Shown here: positions 25,848 through 33,342 of the stretch, piece after piece | How the letters are laid out: the number at the start of each line of letters is the position of its first letter | Position numbering within the stretch: position 1 is the stretch's first letter | From: Bryobacterales bacterium | GTDB lineage: Bacteria; Acidobacteriota; Terriglobia; Bryobacterales; Bryobacteraceae | DNA length: 64,000 nucleotides | Direction of reading: 5' to 3' | Assembly (NCBI GenBank): GCA_016713735.1 | Contig: JADJOP010000002.1 | Span: 434,001 to 498,000 of the forward strand | The notes under the pieces: generated by a model | Told to the model about the DNA's origin: nothing | What the model saw: only the letters and a program-made list of their open reading frames with translations | Databases searched by the model: none | Made by a program: the position numbers and the translations under genes

Positions 25848-26960
25848 CTACACTTCCCTCACAACAGCGGCCACTGGTTCTGAGCCGACCGGCACCTGAG
25901 TAAACAGGCTGACGGCCTTGGTCCGGCGGGCGGATAGCGTTGGTACGTGCAGGACACTCATATCGCCCGACTGGCGGTTGAGCACCAACGCGTACTCCTG
26001 GTTCGGGGTGATCGATAAAAAGCCGGGTTCGCGCCCCACCTGGGTGGCGCCAATCATCCGTTGCGTGGCCACGTTCAGGATCGTCACCGTATTTGAGGTG
26101 GGATTGGCCACGAACAGGTAGCTCGGAAAGACACTTGCCGCCATCACGCCCGGCGCGCGCCCGGCGAGCATCGCCGAACCTACCTCGGTCTGGTACGGAT
26201 ACACCGTGACCACGGCATCCAACCCTTCGCCGGTGATGAACAACTGGCCTCCATCGGGTTTGAAACACAACTGGTCGGGGCGCAGGTGCACCGGCACCCG
26301 GACGCCAACCCGGTGGCTGGCCATGTCGTAAAACACCAGGCTCCGGGCCGAACGGTCAGCGGCCATCAACCAGCGGCCGTCCTTGCGGAACCGGATGGCG
26401 CCCACTTCGCCCCCAACCTCGACGATGCGGCCTAGCTTGCCGGTCCGGCGGTCGATGAGCGCAATGCGGCCGCTTGCGCCCAGGCTGACAGCCGCGTGCT
26501 CCTGCTCCAGTGAGAGATCAAAATCCACCGGTGTCTCAGGCAGGTGGACGCGGGCCTCCACGCGCAAGGCCGATATGGACAGGCGGACGATTTGTCTGGC
26601 CTCCGGCAGCAGCGCCCAAAGGGCGGAACCGTCGACGGTGAAGCGGAGTTTGGAAACAGGTGAAGGTAGCTTCACACGAGGCCCCAGCATGAGTTTGTCA
26701 GTCAGCAGGCCCGCCACCGTAGCCGTTCCCGGCATGGAGACGTACACAGCGGGGTGGGCGCGGTGGCTGGCAAGGGCCTCCGGTTCCCCTGGCAAAGCCA
26801 CATGGCGGACCACGGCAAGGGCCCCTAAGTCCACAACAGCAATGGCTTTGCCAGCTTTGTTAGCGACGAACGCGAGGCCCGCCGGGGCGGCGGTCTCACG
26901 GCGGCCGCAGCCCGTCAGGGCCGCCGCCGCGCCTGCCTGCAACCAGTGGCGCCGGTTCAT
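25848..26960 (-). CDS. YncE-like beta-propeller lipoprotein
   Basis: A 370-residue protein with leader MNRRHWLQAGAAAALTGCG: a twin Arg followed by lipobox LTGC, so probably a Tat-exported lipoprotein. The mature part is a series of propeller blades (GLAFVANKAGKAIAVVDL, HRAHPAVYVSMPGTA, ASVFPSYLFVANPTSNTVTI, ITPNQEYALVLNRQSGDM). These proteins are usually scaffolds or sensors; no enzyme motif is visible. It is divergent from mreB, with 277 bases between them in which I see no further gene. Confidence 0.82.
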   Translation of the reverse strand: MNRRHWLQAGAAAALTGCGRRETAAPAGLAFVANKAGKAIAVVDLGALAVVRHVALPGEPEALASHRAHPAVYVSMPGTATVAGLLTDKLMLGPRVKLPSPVSKLRFTVDGSALWALLPEARQIVRLSISALRVEARVHLPETPVDFDLSLEQEHAAVSLGASGRIALIDRRTGKLGRIVEVGGEVGAIRFRKDGRWLMAADRSARSLVFYDMASHRVGVRVPVHLRPDQLCFKPDGGQLFITGEGLDAVVTVYPYQTEVGSAMLAGRAPGVMAASVFPSYLFVANPTSNTVTILNVATQRMIGATQVGREPGFLSITPNQEYALVLNRQSGDMSVLHVPTLSARRTKAVSLFTQVPVGSEPVAAVVREV

Positions 26961-27237
26961 TCAGGGTTCATTGTAGCGTTCCGGCCGCACCCCGGCACAC
27001 CTCGAAAGCAGTCCTGTACGGCCCCGTTGGAATTTACCGATCTAACGATTTGTTACACTTGCCGCCTTGTGATACGCTGAGCGAGGGACTGCTCTGGACC
27101 CCAACCTTTATTTTCCGATCTGCCATTCTTGAGGGAGGCTGGCCTCGGGCTGGTCCCCGTTTCCTCGGAAACGACTATTGTGTGCGGGGAACTTCGTGCG
27201 TTCCCGTACGTTCTTATCTGGGAAGTCATAGCGGTCC

Positions 27238-28263
27238 ATGAACCTTCGCTCTCTTTTTTCGCTCTTTTCCTCCGACCTCGCCATCGATCTCGGAACAGCC
27301 AACACGCTCGTCTTCGCCCGCGGGCGCGGGATTGTCGTCAACGAACCCTCGATTGTCGCCATCAACAAAAACAACGGCGAAGTGGAAGCCGTCGGCAAGG
27401 AGGCCAAGGAGATGGTCGGCCGCACGCCGGGCAACATCGTGGCCATCCGTCCCATGAAGGATGGCGTTATCGCCGACTTCAAGGTGACCGAGCGGATGCT
27501 CAACTACTTCATCCAGAAAGCGCACGGCCGCAAGATGTTGGTCCACCCGAGGATCATCATCGGCGTGCCGAGCGAAATCACCCAGGTGGAAAAGCGCGCC
27601 GTCATTGACTCGGCCTATCGTGCCAAGGCGAGTGAGGTTCACCTGGTGGAGCAGGCCATGGTGGCCGCCATCGGCGCCGGACTACCCATCACCGAACCCT
27701 CGGGCAACATGGTGGTCGACATCGGCGGCGGCACCACCGACGTGGCCGTCATTTCGCTCTCCGGCATCGTCTATTCGCGCTCGGTGCGCGTGGCCGGCAA
27801 TGAGATCGACGAAGCCATCACGCAGTATCTGAAGCGCAAGTACAACCTGCTCATCGGCGAGCGCACCGCCGAGCAGATCAAAATGCAGATCGGTTCGGCC
27901 CATCCGCTGGACAAACCGCTCACAATGGAGATCAAAGGCCGCAACCTGATTGAGGGTGTGCCGCGTACCATCACTGTGGACGACAGCGAAATCCGCGAGG
28001 CCATCGGCGAGTGCGTGGCCACCATCCTCAACGCCATCCGCGTGGCCCTCGAACGGACCCCGCCCGAGTTGAGCGCCGACATCAGCGACCGCGGCATTGT
28101 GCTCACCGGCGGCGGCGCCATGCTTAAGAACCTCGACAAGCGCATCCGTGTGGAAACCGGTCTTCCCGTGTCCATCGCCGAAGACCCGCTGGCCAGCGTC
28201 GCCCTGGGCACCGGCAAAATGCTCACTGATTTCAAGCTGCTGCGGCGCATCGCCATCGAATAG
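27238..28263 (+). CDS. mreB: rod-shape-determining protein MreB
   Basis: A 341-residue actin homologue with the phosphate-1 loop AIDLGTANTLVFARGRG, the phosphate-2 region VVDIGGGTTDVAVISL and the adenosine motif IVLTGGGAMLKNLDK. It forms membrane-bound filaments that direct side-wall peptidoglycan synthesis. It is the first gene of the mreB-mreC-mreD-PBP2 operon. A GC-rich inverted repeat (CCCGC/GCGGG, 28265-28278) lies in the short gap to mreC and may tune expression between them. Confidence 0.98.
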   Translation: MNLRSLFSLFSSDLAIDLGTANTLVFARGRGIVVNEPSIVAINKNNGEVEAVGKEAKEMVGRTPGNIVAIRPMKDGVIADFKVTERMLNYFIQKAHGRKMLVHPRIIIGVPSEITQVEKRAVIDSAYRAKASEVHLVEQAMVAAIGAGLPITEPSGNMVVDIGGGTTDVAVISLSGIVYSRSVRVAGNEIDEAITQYLKRKYNLLIGERTAEQIKMQIGSAHPLDKPLTMEIKGRNLIEGVPRTITVDDSEIREAIGECVATILNAIRVALERTPPELSADISDRGIVLTGGGAMLKNLDKRIRVETGLPVSIAEDPLASVALGTGKMLTDFKLLRRIAIE

Positions 28264-28301
28264 CGCCCGCCAAGGCGGGGAAGGGAGCTTAGTCCGGCTC
28301 G

Positions 28302-29462
28302 ATGCAACTGCTGCTCAGACGCTACCGTGATCTTACGGTCCTTGTTCTCGTGCTCGCCGTCCAGGTGCTGCTGCTGGCTTGGCAGGTCCGCACCGGGCAG
28401 GATGTGCGCCTGATCCGCGTCTGGGCCGTGGCCAGCGTCATGCCCATGGCGCGTGTCGTGGAGTTCCTCCGCGCCAACACCATCGGCGTCGCCCGCGACT
28501 ACCTCCAACTGGTGGACGCCCGCTCGAAAAACAAGGAACTGGAAAAGCAACTGGGCCGCCTCAAGATGGAGAACCAGTTCCTCAAGACCGAACTCTCCAC
28601 CGCCGATCGCGCCCGCGCCCTGGCCTCTTTTCAAAGCCGCTCACCTTCGCGCACGCTGGCCGCTCGCCTCATCGGCAGCGCCACCAGTTCCAACTCGCGC
28701 GTCGTCTACCTCGACCGCGGCTCCTCCTCCGGCGTCAGAAAAGGCATGGCCGTGGTGACCCCCGACGGCATCGCCGGAAAGATCGTGGCCGCGTTCCCCT
28801 CCGTCAGCCAGATGATGATGGTCACCGACCCTGCCTTTGCCGCCGGCGTTGTGTCCCAACGCATGCGTATTCACGGCACGCTGAAAGGCCAGAGCCCCTC
28901 CATCTGCATCGTCGACTACATCCAGAACGAGGACGACGTCAAGGAAGGCGACTGGTTCTTCACCTCGGGTGATGACCGCATCTTTCCCAAGGGCCTGCCC
29001 GTGGGACGCGTGAAGTCCACGCGCACGGGCGGCATCTTCCGCGAGATCCGTCTGGAGCCATCGGGCACCAGCGGCGGTGTCGAAGAGGTGCTCATCGTCG
29101 TTGAAGGGGTGCACCAGGAGATCCCCGAAGGCGAGCAGTCAAACCAGGAACTCCACATGTTGCCGCGGCCGCCCGCCGCGCCGGAGTCCGATCCCAACAA
29201 GATGATCGACTTCTCCACCACCGGTTCCGCGCTGACCACCGACGCCGACCAGGTGTTGGAGCGCTATCGCCGCCTGGGCACGGCCCAGGGTCACATCTAT
29301 GGAGCCGGCGGTGTGCCCAACTTCAACATCCCCGTTCCTGATGCGCCGCGCGCGGCGCCGCCCAAACCGCCGCAAGCCAGTGCTGCTCCCGCGGGCCAGC
29401 GCGTTCCAGGGGCTAGTCAGCCGGCCGTCCCCCCCACGCCAGGAGCCGCGCGCCCGCGTTGA
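28302..29462 (+). CDS. mreC: rod-shape-determining protein MreC
   Basis: 386 residues. One N-terminal membrane segment (DLTVLVLVLAVQVLLLAW) is followed by a coiled coil (QLVDARSKNKELEKQLGRLK) and the periplasmic beta domain containing the typical VYLDRGSSSGVRKGMAVVTP and GDWFFTSGDDRIFPKGLPVG. A Pro/Ala-rich tail (residues 340-386) lies beyond the family core. It links MreB to PBP2 in the periplasm. It follows mreB by 38 bases. Confidence 0.95.
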   Translation: MQLLLRRYRDLTVLVLVLAVQVLLLAWQVRTGQDVRLIRVWAVASVMPMARVVEFLRANTIGVARDYLQLVDARSKNKELEKQLGRLKMENQFLKTELSTADRARALASFQSRSPSRTLAARLIGSATSSNSRVVYLDRGSSSGVRKGMAVVTPDGIAGKIVAAFPSVSQMMMVTDPAFAAGVVSQRMRIHGTLKGQSPSICIVDYIQNEDDVKEGDWFFTSGDDRIFPKGLPVGRVKSTRTGGIFREIRLEPSGTSGGVEEVLIVVEGVHQEIPEGEQSNQELHMLPRPPAAPESDPNKMIDFSTTGSALTTDADQVLERYRRLGTAQGHIYGAGGVPNFNIPVPDAPRAAPPKPPQASAAPAGQRVPGASQPAVPPTPGAARPR

Positions 29463-29466
29463 GCCC

Positions 29467-29997
29467 ATGTCCTCCATGACCCATCTCGGCGAGCCGCTCT
29501 ATTCCAAACCGGCGCGCATCCGCGAACGCCGGCGCGGACACTACGTCCTCTTCGTCGCCGTGCCGTTGCTGGCGCTCTTGTTCCAGGTGTATGTGCCGCT
29601 GTTTGTGTCGAGCCTGACCTATCTCGAATTGCCGCTGCTGGTGACACTGCACACCGCGCTGACCCGCCGTGCGCCTCTCTTGGGTTTGAGCTACGGCTGC
29701 GGCGTCGGGTTGCTCCAGGATGCACTCTCCAATCTGCCCCTGGGTATGTATGGCATCGTCAAGACGCTCATTGGCTTCTTTGCCGCCAACATCAGCATGC
29801 GCGTGGATGTCGATAATCCGCTCGTGCGCTTCCTTACGGCGCTGACACTCTACTTCTTCCACCAGCTCTTCTATTGGGTCCTGGCGCGTGCCCTGATCGG
29901 CCAACAGATCCAATTTGAAGTGGCGACGACGATTCTGTTCGCTGTGCTCAACGCGGCGGTGGCGGTGCCGCTATTCCAACTGCTGGACAAGGTGTAG
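29467..29997 (+). CDS. mreD: rod-shape-determining protein MreD
   Basis: 176 residues, mostly hydrophobic with about five membrane segments (FVAVPLLALLFQVYVPLFV, GLSYGCGVGLLQDALSNLPL, ALTLYFFHQLFYWVLA). The GLLQDALSNLPLG segment is typical of MreD. I chose the ATG at 29467, four bases after mreC. Assignment rests on both composition and operon position. Confidence 0.9.
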   Translation: MSSMTHLGEPLYSKPARIRERRRGHYVLFVAVPLLALLFQVYVPLFVSSLTYLELPLLVTLHTALTRRAPLLGLSYGCGVGLLQDALSNLPLGMYGIVKTLIGFFAANISMRVDVDNPLVRFLTALTLYFFHQLFYWVLARALIGQQIQFEVATTILFAVLNAAVAVPLFQLLDKV

Positions 29998-30058
29998 CCG
30001 CGATGCGGACACTCACTCCATTGCCGGCCTCAACGCCTATCATGGGAGCAGGCGCGCC

Positions 30059-31939
30059 ATGCCGGTGAAGCTCATCCCCAGCGACCCCAACCAGCAGGAG
30101 GAAAATCCTCAACCGCTCGTCCTGCGCGACGACACCAAGTTCGCCGCCGGCAAGATCGTCTTCTTCCAGTACCTCTCCCTGGCCATCCTCGTCTTCCTGC
30201 TCTCCGGCTTCTGGCAGCTCCAGGTGCAGGACCCGGAATACTACCTCAATCGCGCTGAACGCAACCGCATCCGCACAGTGCCGATTCCCGGCGCGCGCGG
30301 CAAGATCCTCGACCGCGACAACCGCGTCATCGTCGACAACCATTCCTCGTTCAGCCTGCTGCTGTCCCGCATTAACCTCAAGCCCCAGCATCTGAACAGC
30401 ATCTGTGAAGGGCTGGACCTGGACTGCGAGGATCTTCGCGAGCGGCTGCGCCGCTATGACCGCACACGGCCCAAGTACGAGCCCATCGTCATTAAAGAAG
30501 AGTTGACCGCCTCCGAACTCGCCTTCGTGGAGGCCCACCGCGGCCAGGACACCTTTCCGGAAATGGAGCTGATCCATGAGCAGCGGCGCCTCTATGCACG
30601 CGATGGCCTGGCCGCGCACGTCATCGGCTACACCGGTGAGGTAAGCGAAGAGGAACTGAACACGGCCGAGTTTGCCCGCTATAAACAGGGCGACGTGATC
30701 GGCAAGGCGGGCATCGAGCGCTATTACAACGACATCCTGATGGGCGCCGACGGGCAGCGCCGCGTCATCGTCGACAACATGGGCCGCGTGCGCCAGGTGA
30801 TCGACAACAAAGAAGCAGTCCCCGGCAAGAGCGTTCAACTGACCATCGATCTCGATTTGCAGGCCGTAGCCGAACTGTCGCTGGAGAGCCGCAAGGGGTC
30901 GCTGGTGGCGCTTGACCCGCGCAACGGCGAGATCCTCGCCATGGCCTCACGGCCCGCCTACGACCCCAATAAGTTTGCCGGCCGCATCCGCTCGCGGGAA
31001 TGGAACGAGATCATTTACAACCCGGACAAGCCGCTGCTGAACCGCTCCATTCAGGCCCAACTGGCCCCAGGCTCCACCTTCAAACCCATCGTCGCCATGG
31101 CGGCCCTCGAGGCCGGCGCCATCGACGAGCACACCACCGCTCACTGTACCGGCGGCGCCACCTTCTATGGCCGCTTCACCGCCTGCCACGCCAAGAAAGG
31201 CCACGGCACGGTTTCCCTCAACCGCGCCATGGCCCAGTCCTGCGACGTGTTCTTCTATCAGACAGGCGACCGGCTGGGCATCGACAAGATTGCCGAATAC
31301 GCCGAGCGCACCGGGTTGGGGAGACGGACCGGCATCGACTTGCCCGGCGAAGCCGAAGGGATCGTGCCTTCGACGCGATGGAAGATCCGCCACCTGCGGC
31401 AAAAATGGTACGCCGGCGAAACCATCTCCGTCGCCATCGGCCAGGGCGCCCTTACCGTGACGCCGATCCAACTCGCGTACTCGATTGGCGGCCTGGCCCT
31501 GGGCGGCGCCTGGTTCAAACCCCACCTGCTGCGCAACGCGGACGCACACGTGGATGAGCCGCGCCGCGCCACCGTCGATCCGGAGCATCTCCGCTCAGTG
31601 CTCGCCGGCATGTACTCAGTGGTAAACGAGGGCGGCACGGCCTCGCGGTCAGCACTCCCCGGCATCGAGTTCTGCGGCAAGACCGGCACCGCCCAGGTCG
31701 TCTCCAAGGAAACGGCCAAGAAGATGGAAGTGGTGATGAAGGACAACGGTTGGTTTGTCGGCTTCGCCCCGCGCGACAACCCGGAGATCGTCGCTGCCGC
31801 CGTGGTGGAGGAAGGCGAGCATGGCACGGTGGCCGCACAGGTGGTGCGCGACGTGATCAAGTCCTATTTCGACAAGCGGGCGCGCCAGCGCCGGCAGACC
31901 TCGCTCGCCCAGGCCGGTACGCCGCAAGCGCAGCCATAG
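30059..31939 (+). CDS. mrdA: penicillin-binding protein 2 (elongasome transpeptidase)
   Basis: A 626-residue bitopic protein. A membrane anchor (YLSLAILVFLLSGFWQLQV) is followed by the PBP dimerisation domain with RGKILDRDNRVIVDN and then the transpeptidase domain: active-site STFK in APGSTFKPI, SCD in place of SxN (AMAQSCDVFFYQ) and KTG in FCGKTGTAQV. It cross-links peptidoglycan during side-wall growth together with MreBCD. The usual RodA glycosyltransferase gene does not follow; the next gene is an unrelated regulator. Confidence 0.95.
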   Translation: MPVKLIPSDPNQQEENPQPLVLRDDTKFAAGKIVFFQYLSLAILVFLLSGFWQLQVQDPEYYLNRAERNRIRTVPIPGARGKILDRDNRVIVDNHSSFSLLLSRINLKPQHLNSICEGLDLDCEDLRERLRRYDRTRPKYEPIVIKEELTASELAFVEAHRGQDTFPEMELIHEQRRLYARDGLAAHVIGYTGEVSEEELNTAEFARYKQGDVIGKAGIERYYNDILMGADGQRRVIVDNMGRVRQVIDNKEAVPGKSVQLTIDLDLQAVAELSLESRKGSLVALDPRNGEILAMASRPAYDPNKFAGRIRSREWNEIIYNPDKPLLNRSIQAQLAPGSTFKPIVAMAALEAGAIDEHTTAHCTGGATFYGRFTACHAKKGHGTVSLNRAMAQSCDVFFYQTGDRLGIDKIAEYAERTGLGRRTGIDLPGEAEGIVPSTRWKIRHLRQKWYAGETISVAIGQGALTVTPIQLAYSIGGLALGGAWFKPHLLRNADAHVDEPRRATVDPEHLRSVLAGMYSVVNEGGTASRSALPGIEFCGKTGTAQVVSKETAKKMEVVMKDNGWFVGFAPRDNPEIVAAAVVEEGEHGTVAAQVVRDVIKSYFDKRARQRRQTSLAQAGTPQAQP

Positions 31940-31952
31940 ATCCCCGGACCCG

Positions 31953-31966
31953 GTTAAGAACGTAAA
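31953..31966 (+). promoter_or_regulatory. candidate regulator site GTTAAG-N3-GTAAA
   Basis: GTTAAG at 31953 and GTAAA at 31962 are two half-sites with a 9-base period, 53 bases before the pseudo-receiver regulator gene. The same arrangement occurs at 33278, 38338 and 57385. Confidence 0.4.
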
Positions 31967-32018
31967 GCTTTCCCCAACGCGGCAACTCAGATTCCCCGAA
32001 CGCCGTCCTCGATAACGG

Positions 32019-32675
32019 ATGGCCGCCGCTCTTCACCATCAGTTCTCTCCCTCTTCGCCCGAACTGTTCTACTGCCGGACGAACGGAATCAAGGCCGTAC
32101 TCATCCGCGAGACCGGCGAATGTGGGGCTGTGCCCGATCCCCATTCGCTCGAGATCTGCCGTCAGTTGCATGCCAGCCGCCCCGAGTTGGCCGTATTTGT
32201 CGTCGCCCCGGACGCGCCGCCCGATCTTCGCATCGCACTCCTCAATGCCGGCGCCGATGATGTTCTCAACGAACCCATCGGGGAACCCGAACTGGAGGCG
32301 CGCTTGCGGGCGTTGGCCCGCCGTTGCGCGCTGCTGCATGCGCCGCCGAATCTGCGCATCGGCGACATCGAACTGGACCTGGCTCGCGGCCGGGTCTTCC
32401 GGCATGGACATCTCATCGCGATTCCCGCCAAAGAGTTCCTCCTGCTCCGATTTCTCGCGCAAACCCCCGACACCGTGTTTTCACGCGCGGCGCTGCTCCT
32501 TGAAGTGTGGGGCTACCGGTCCTGCTTCACCAGAACCGTCGACGTTCACATCGCCATGTTGCGGCAACGGATTGAGGACAATCCGCACAAGCCTCGCTAC
32601 ATCCAAACGGTGCGTGGGAGAGGATACCGGCTCACCATGCCGGTTGAGCCACAAGGCGCGGATGGCGCGGTGTAA
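32019..32675 (+). CDS. winged-helix transcription regulator with degenerate receiver domain
   Basis: 218 residues. The C-terminal half (from about 110) is an OmpR/PhoB-type DNA-binding domain: IGDIELDLARGRVFRHGHLI, LTxxE-like IPAKEFLLLRFLAQTPDTVF, TRTVDVHIAMLRQRIEDN and YIQTVRGRGYRLTMP. The N-terminal half keeps the last strand and helix of a receiver (LLNAGADDVLNEPIGEPEL), but the conserved Lys-Pro is Glu-Pro and no phospho-acceptor Asp is found in the expected place, so it is a pseudo-receiver and probably not activated by phosphorylation. No histidine kinase adjoins it. The Spy-like gene downstream is its likely target or partner. Confidence 0.85.
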   Translation: MAAALHHQFSPSSPELFYCRTNGIKAVLIRETGECGAVPDPHSLEICRQLHASRPELAVFVVAPDAPPDLRIALLNAGADDVLNEPIGEPELEARLRALARRCALLHAPPNLRIGDIELDLARGRVFRHGHLIAIPAKEFLLLRFLAQTPDTVFSRAALLLEVWGYRSCFTRTVDVHIAMLRQRIEDNPHKPRYIQTVRGRGYRLTMPVEPQGADGAV

Positions 32676-32689
32676 GACACTTCTTACAC
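32670..32689. promoter_or_regulatory. 8-bp inverted repeat at the end of the pseudo-receiver gene
   Basis: GTGTAAGA (32670-32677) and TCTTACAC (32682-32689) are perfect inverted arms with four bases between; the stop codon of the regulator gene lies inside the first arm. There is no T-tract, so an operator for the Spy-like gene 75 bases downstream is as likely as a terminator. Confidence 0.4.
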
Positions 32690-32763
32690 TCCCCGCCTTG
32701 CACCCACGCAACACGAGAGGATGCCACCGTGTTCAGTCTTACAGGAGGTCGTAACCAAACGAC

Positions 32764-33171
32764 ATGAAACGACGAATCACGATCCTGACTCTGTTGACCC
32801 TTGCCGCGCTCCCTGTTCTGGCGCAACCCGGACCGCGTTCCCAAGGCAGCCGCCTGGACTACCTTGCCGGATATCTCTCGCTCACCGACGCACAGAAGAC
32901 CCAGGCCCAGGCCATCTTCGATGCCGCGCAGACCGCAGCCGAGACCGCTCGCGGACAGATGGACAGCGCGCGCACGGCGCTGAACACAGCGGTCAAAGCC
33001 AACGCCAGTGACGCGGAATTGGACCGGCTGGCGGCGGCGATCGGCGTGATCGAGGGTCAGCTTGCGGCCATCCAGGCCAAGGCCGAGGCAAAGTTCTACG
33101 CCCTGCTCACCGCTGAGCAGAAGGCGAAGTATGACGCGCGCCGCGGCGGGCGCGGCCGTCCGCGAGGCTGA
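32764..33171 (+). CDS. Spy/CpxP-like periplasmic protein (LTxxQ family)
   Basis: A 135-residue protein with a signal peptide (MKRRITILTLLTLAALPVLAQ) and an all-helical mature part with two LTxxQ-type motifs, LSLTDAQKTQAQAIF near the start and LLTAEQKAKYDARR near the end. Spy and CpxP are envelope-stress chaperones or sensors controlled by two-component systems. The strongly basic Gly/Arg-rich tail (RRGGRGRPRG) is unusual. It sits 88 bases after the pseudo-receiver regulator. Confidence 0.82.
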   Translation: MKRRITILTLLTLAALPVLAQPGPRSQGSRLDYLAGYLSLTDAQKTQAQAIFDAAQTAAETARGQMDSARTALNTAVKANASDAELDRLAAAIGVIEGQLAAIQAKAEAKFYALLTAEQKAKYDARRGGRGRPRG

Positions 33172-33277
33172 TCGGTTTCCAACCTCCCACCCTCTCTTGG
33201 GCGCGGTCCCGGATCCCCTCTCCGCGCCGCGCCCGTTGTCTTTGTCCGCAACTGTTCCCCGTTTGCCCGTGTTTGCT

Positions 33278-33291
33278 GTTAAGAAAGTAAA
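33278..33291 (+). promoter_or_regulatory. candidate regulator site GTTAAG-N3-GTAAA
   Basis: GTTAAG at 33278 and GTAAA at 33287, again with a 9-base period, 52 bases before the subtilase start. It shares GTTAAGAA-x-GTAAA with the site at 31953, and both lie at nearly the same distance from their genes. Confidence 0.4.
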
Positions 33292-33342
33292 AGGAAGATC
33301 TGTTCCGCAACCGCAGTCTGTCCGAACGGGTCCTATAGACAT

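Noticed and set aside
27050..27237. Small gene upstream of mreB
   Set aside because: A 63-codon frame with no start signal, no motif and an antisense competitor; the stretch is more likely the mreB promoter and leader.
28265..28278. Terminator between mreB and mreC
   Set aside because: Only a 5-bp stem with no T-tract, inside an operon that must be read through.
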